Of a stretch of DNA of 14,188 bases, positions 14,073 to 14,188 are shown piece by piece. Under the pieces are notes generated by a model. The model made no database searches. It saw only the letters and a list, made by a program, of their open reading frames with translations, and was not told the DNA's origin. The DNA comes from an uncultured Clostridia bacterium. Its GTDB lineage: Bacteria > Bacillota > Clostridia > TANB77 > CAG-508. The stretch is taken from positions 1 to 14,188 of the forward strand of contig CAQPBJ010000027.1 of assembly GCA_948852945.1 (NCBI GenBank). Reading direction: 5' to 3'. A program made the translations under genes and the position numbers. Every line of letters begins with the position of its first letter. Positions within the stretch are counted from its first letter, which is position 1.

Positions 14073-14143
14073 AAGAGAAAGCACTATAAATAGTAATAAT
14101 TTAATATTGATTAAAAAATTTTTAAAAAAATTAAAAAAAGTAG

Positions 14144-14172
14144 TTGACATTGATAAAAAATGGTGCTAGAAT
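14144..14172 (+). promoter_or_regulatory. Strong promoter at the right edge, probably for a stable RNA
   Basis: TTGACA (14144-14149) and TAGAAT (14167-14172) are 17 bases apart. The upstream AAAAAGTAG is identical to that of the tRNA-His promoter. The gene it serves is outside the window. Confidence 0.75.
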
Positions 14173-14181
14173 ACAGGACAG

Positions 14182-14187
14182 TTGACA
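14182..14187 (+). promoter_or_regulatory. Second -35 element, possible tandem promoter P2
   Basis: Another perfect TTGACA begins ten bases after the -10 of the preceding promoter; the window ends before its -10 would appear. Closely spaced tandem promoters are typical of rRNA operons in Firmicutes, so an rrn operon may follow. Confidence 0.4.
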
Positions 14188-14188
14188 A

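Overview
The window is a very AT-rich stretch in which every recognisable gene lies on the + strand. It looks like a low-GC, spore-forming Gram-positive bacterium of the Clostridia type. The evidence is SpoVT (endospore control), three sortases (Gram-positive surface), RecD2, ComFC, HelD (an RNA polymerase recycling factor of Gram-positives), strong AGGAGG ribosome sites, AGA/ATA-rich codon use and sigma-A type TTGACA promoters. A species cannot be named from this alone.

Layout: the window opens with the tail of rplQ (ribosomal protein L17) and its terminator. A cluster follows: a small membrane-anchored protein with a fragment resembling a family 2 glycosyltransferase, recD2, comFC and a KAP-type P-loop NTPase. 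recD2 as given is broken by one extra base inside its Walker A motif. spoVT comes next, preceded by a 16-bp inverted repeat that may be its operator. A four-helix membrane protein has its own promoter and terminator. A compact alaS, without the usual C-terminal domain, is transcribed with a HIT-family hydrolase and probably the first of three tandem sortases. The second and third sortases have their own promoter and share a terminator. A stable-RNA segment holds tRNA-His and tRNA-Gln. Between them are two perfect 84-bp tandem repeats, each containing a copy of the first 11 nt of tRNA-Gln. A short GC-richer island and a terminator-like hairpin then precede helD. The window ends in what look like tandem strong promoters, probably for a stable RNA operon outside the window.

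How it fits together: most of the window is housekeeping (translation, DNA repair, RNA polymerase recycling, sporulation, surface anchoring). No mobile element, CRISPR array or complete defence island is visible. The parts least explained by known gene content are the 84-bp repeats fused to the tRNA-Gln 5' end, the terminator hairpin in the helD leader, the KAP NTPase in the comFC cluster, the inverted repeat before spoVT, and the frameshift at the recD2 P-loop.
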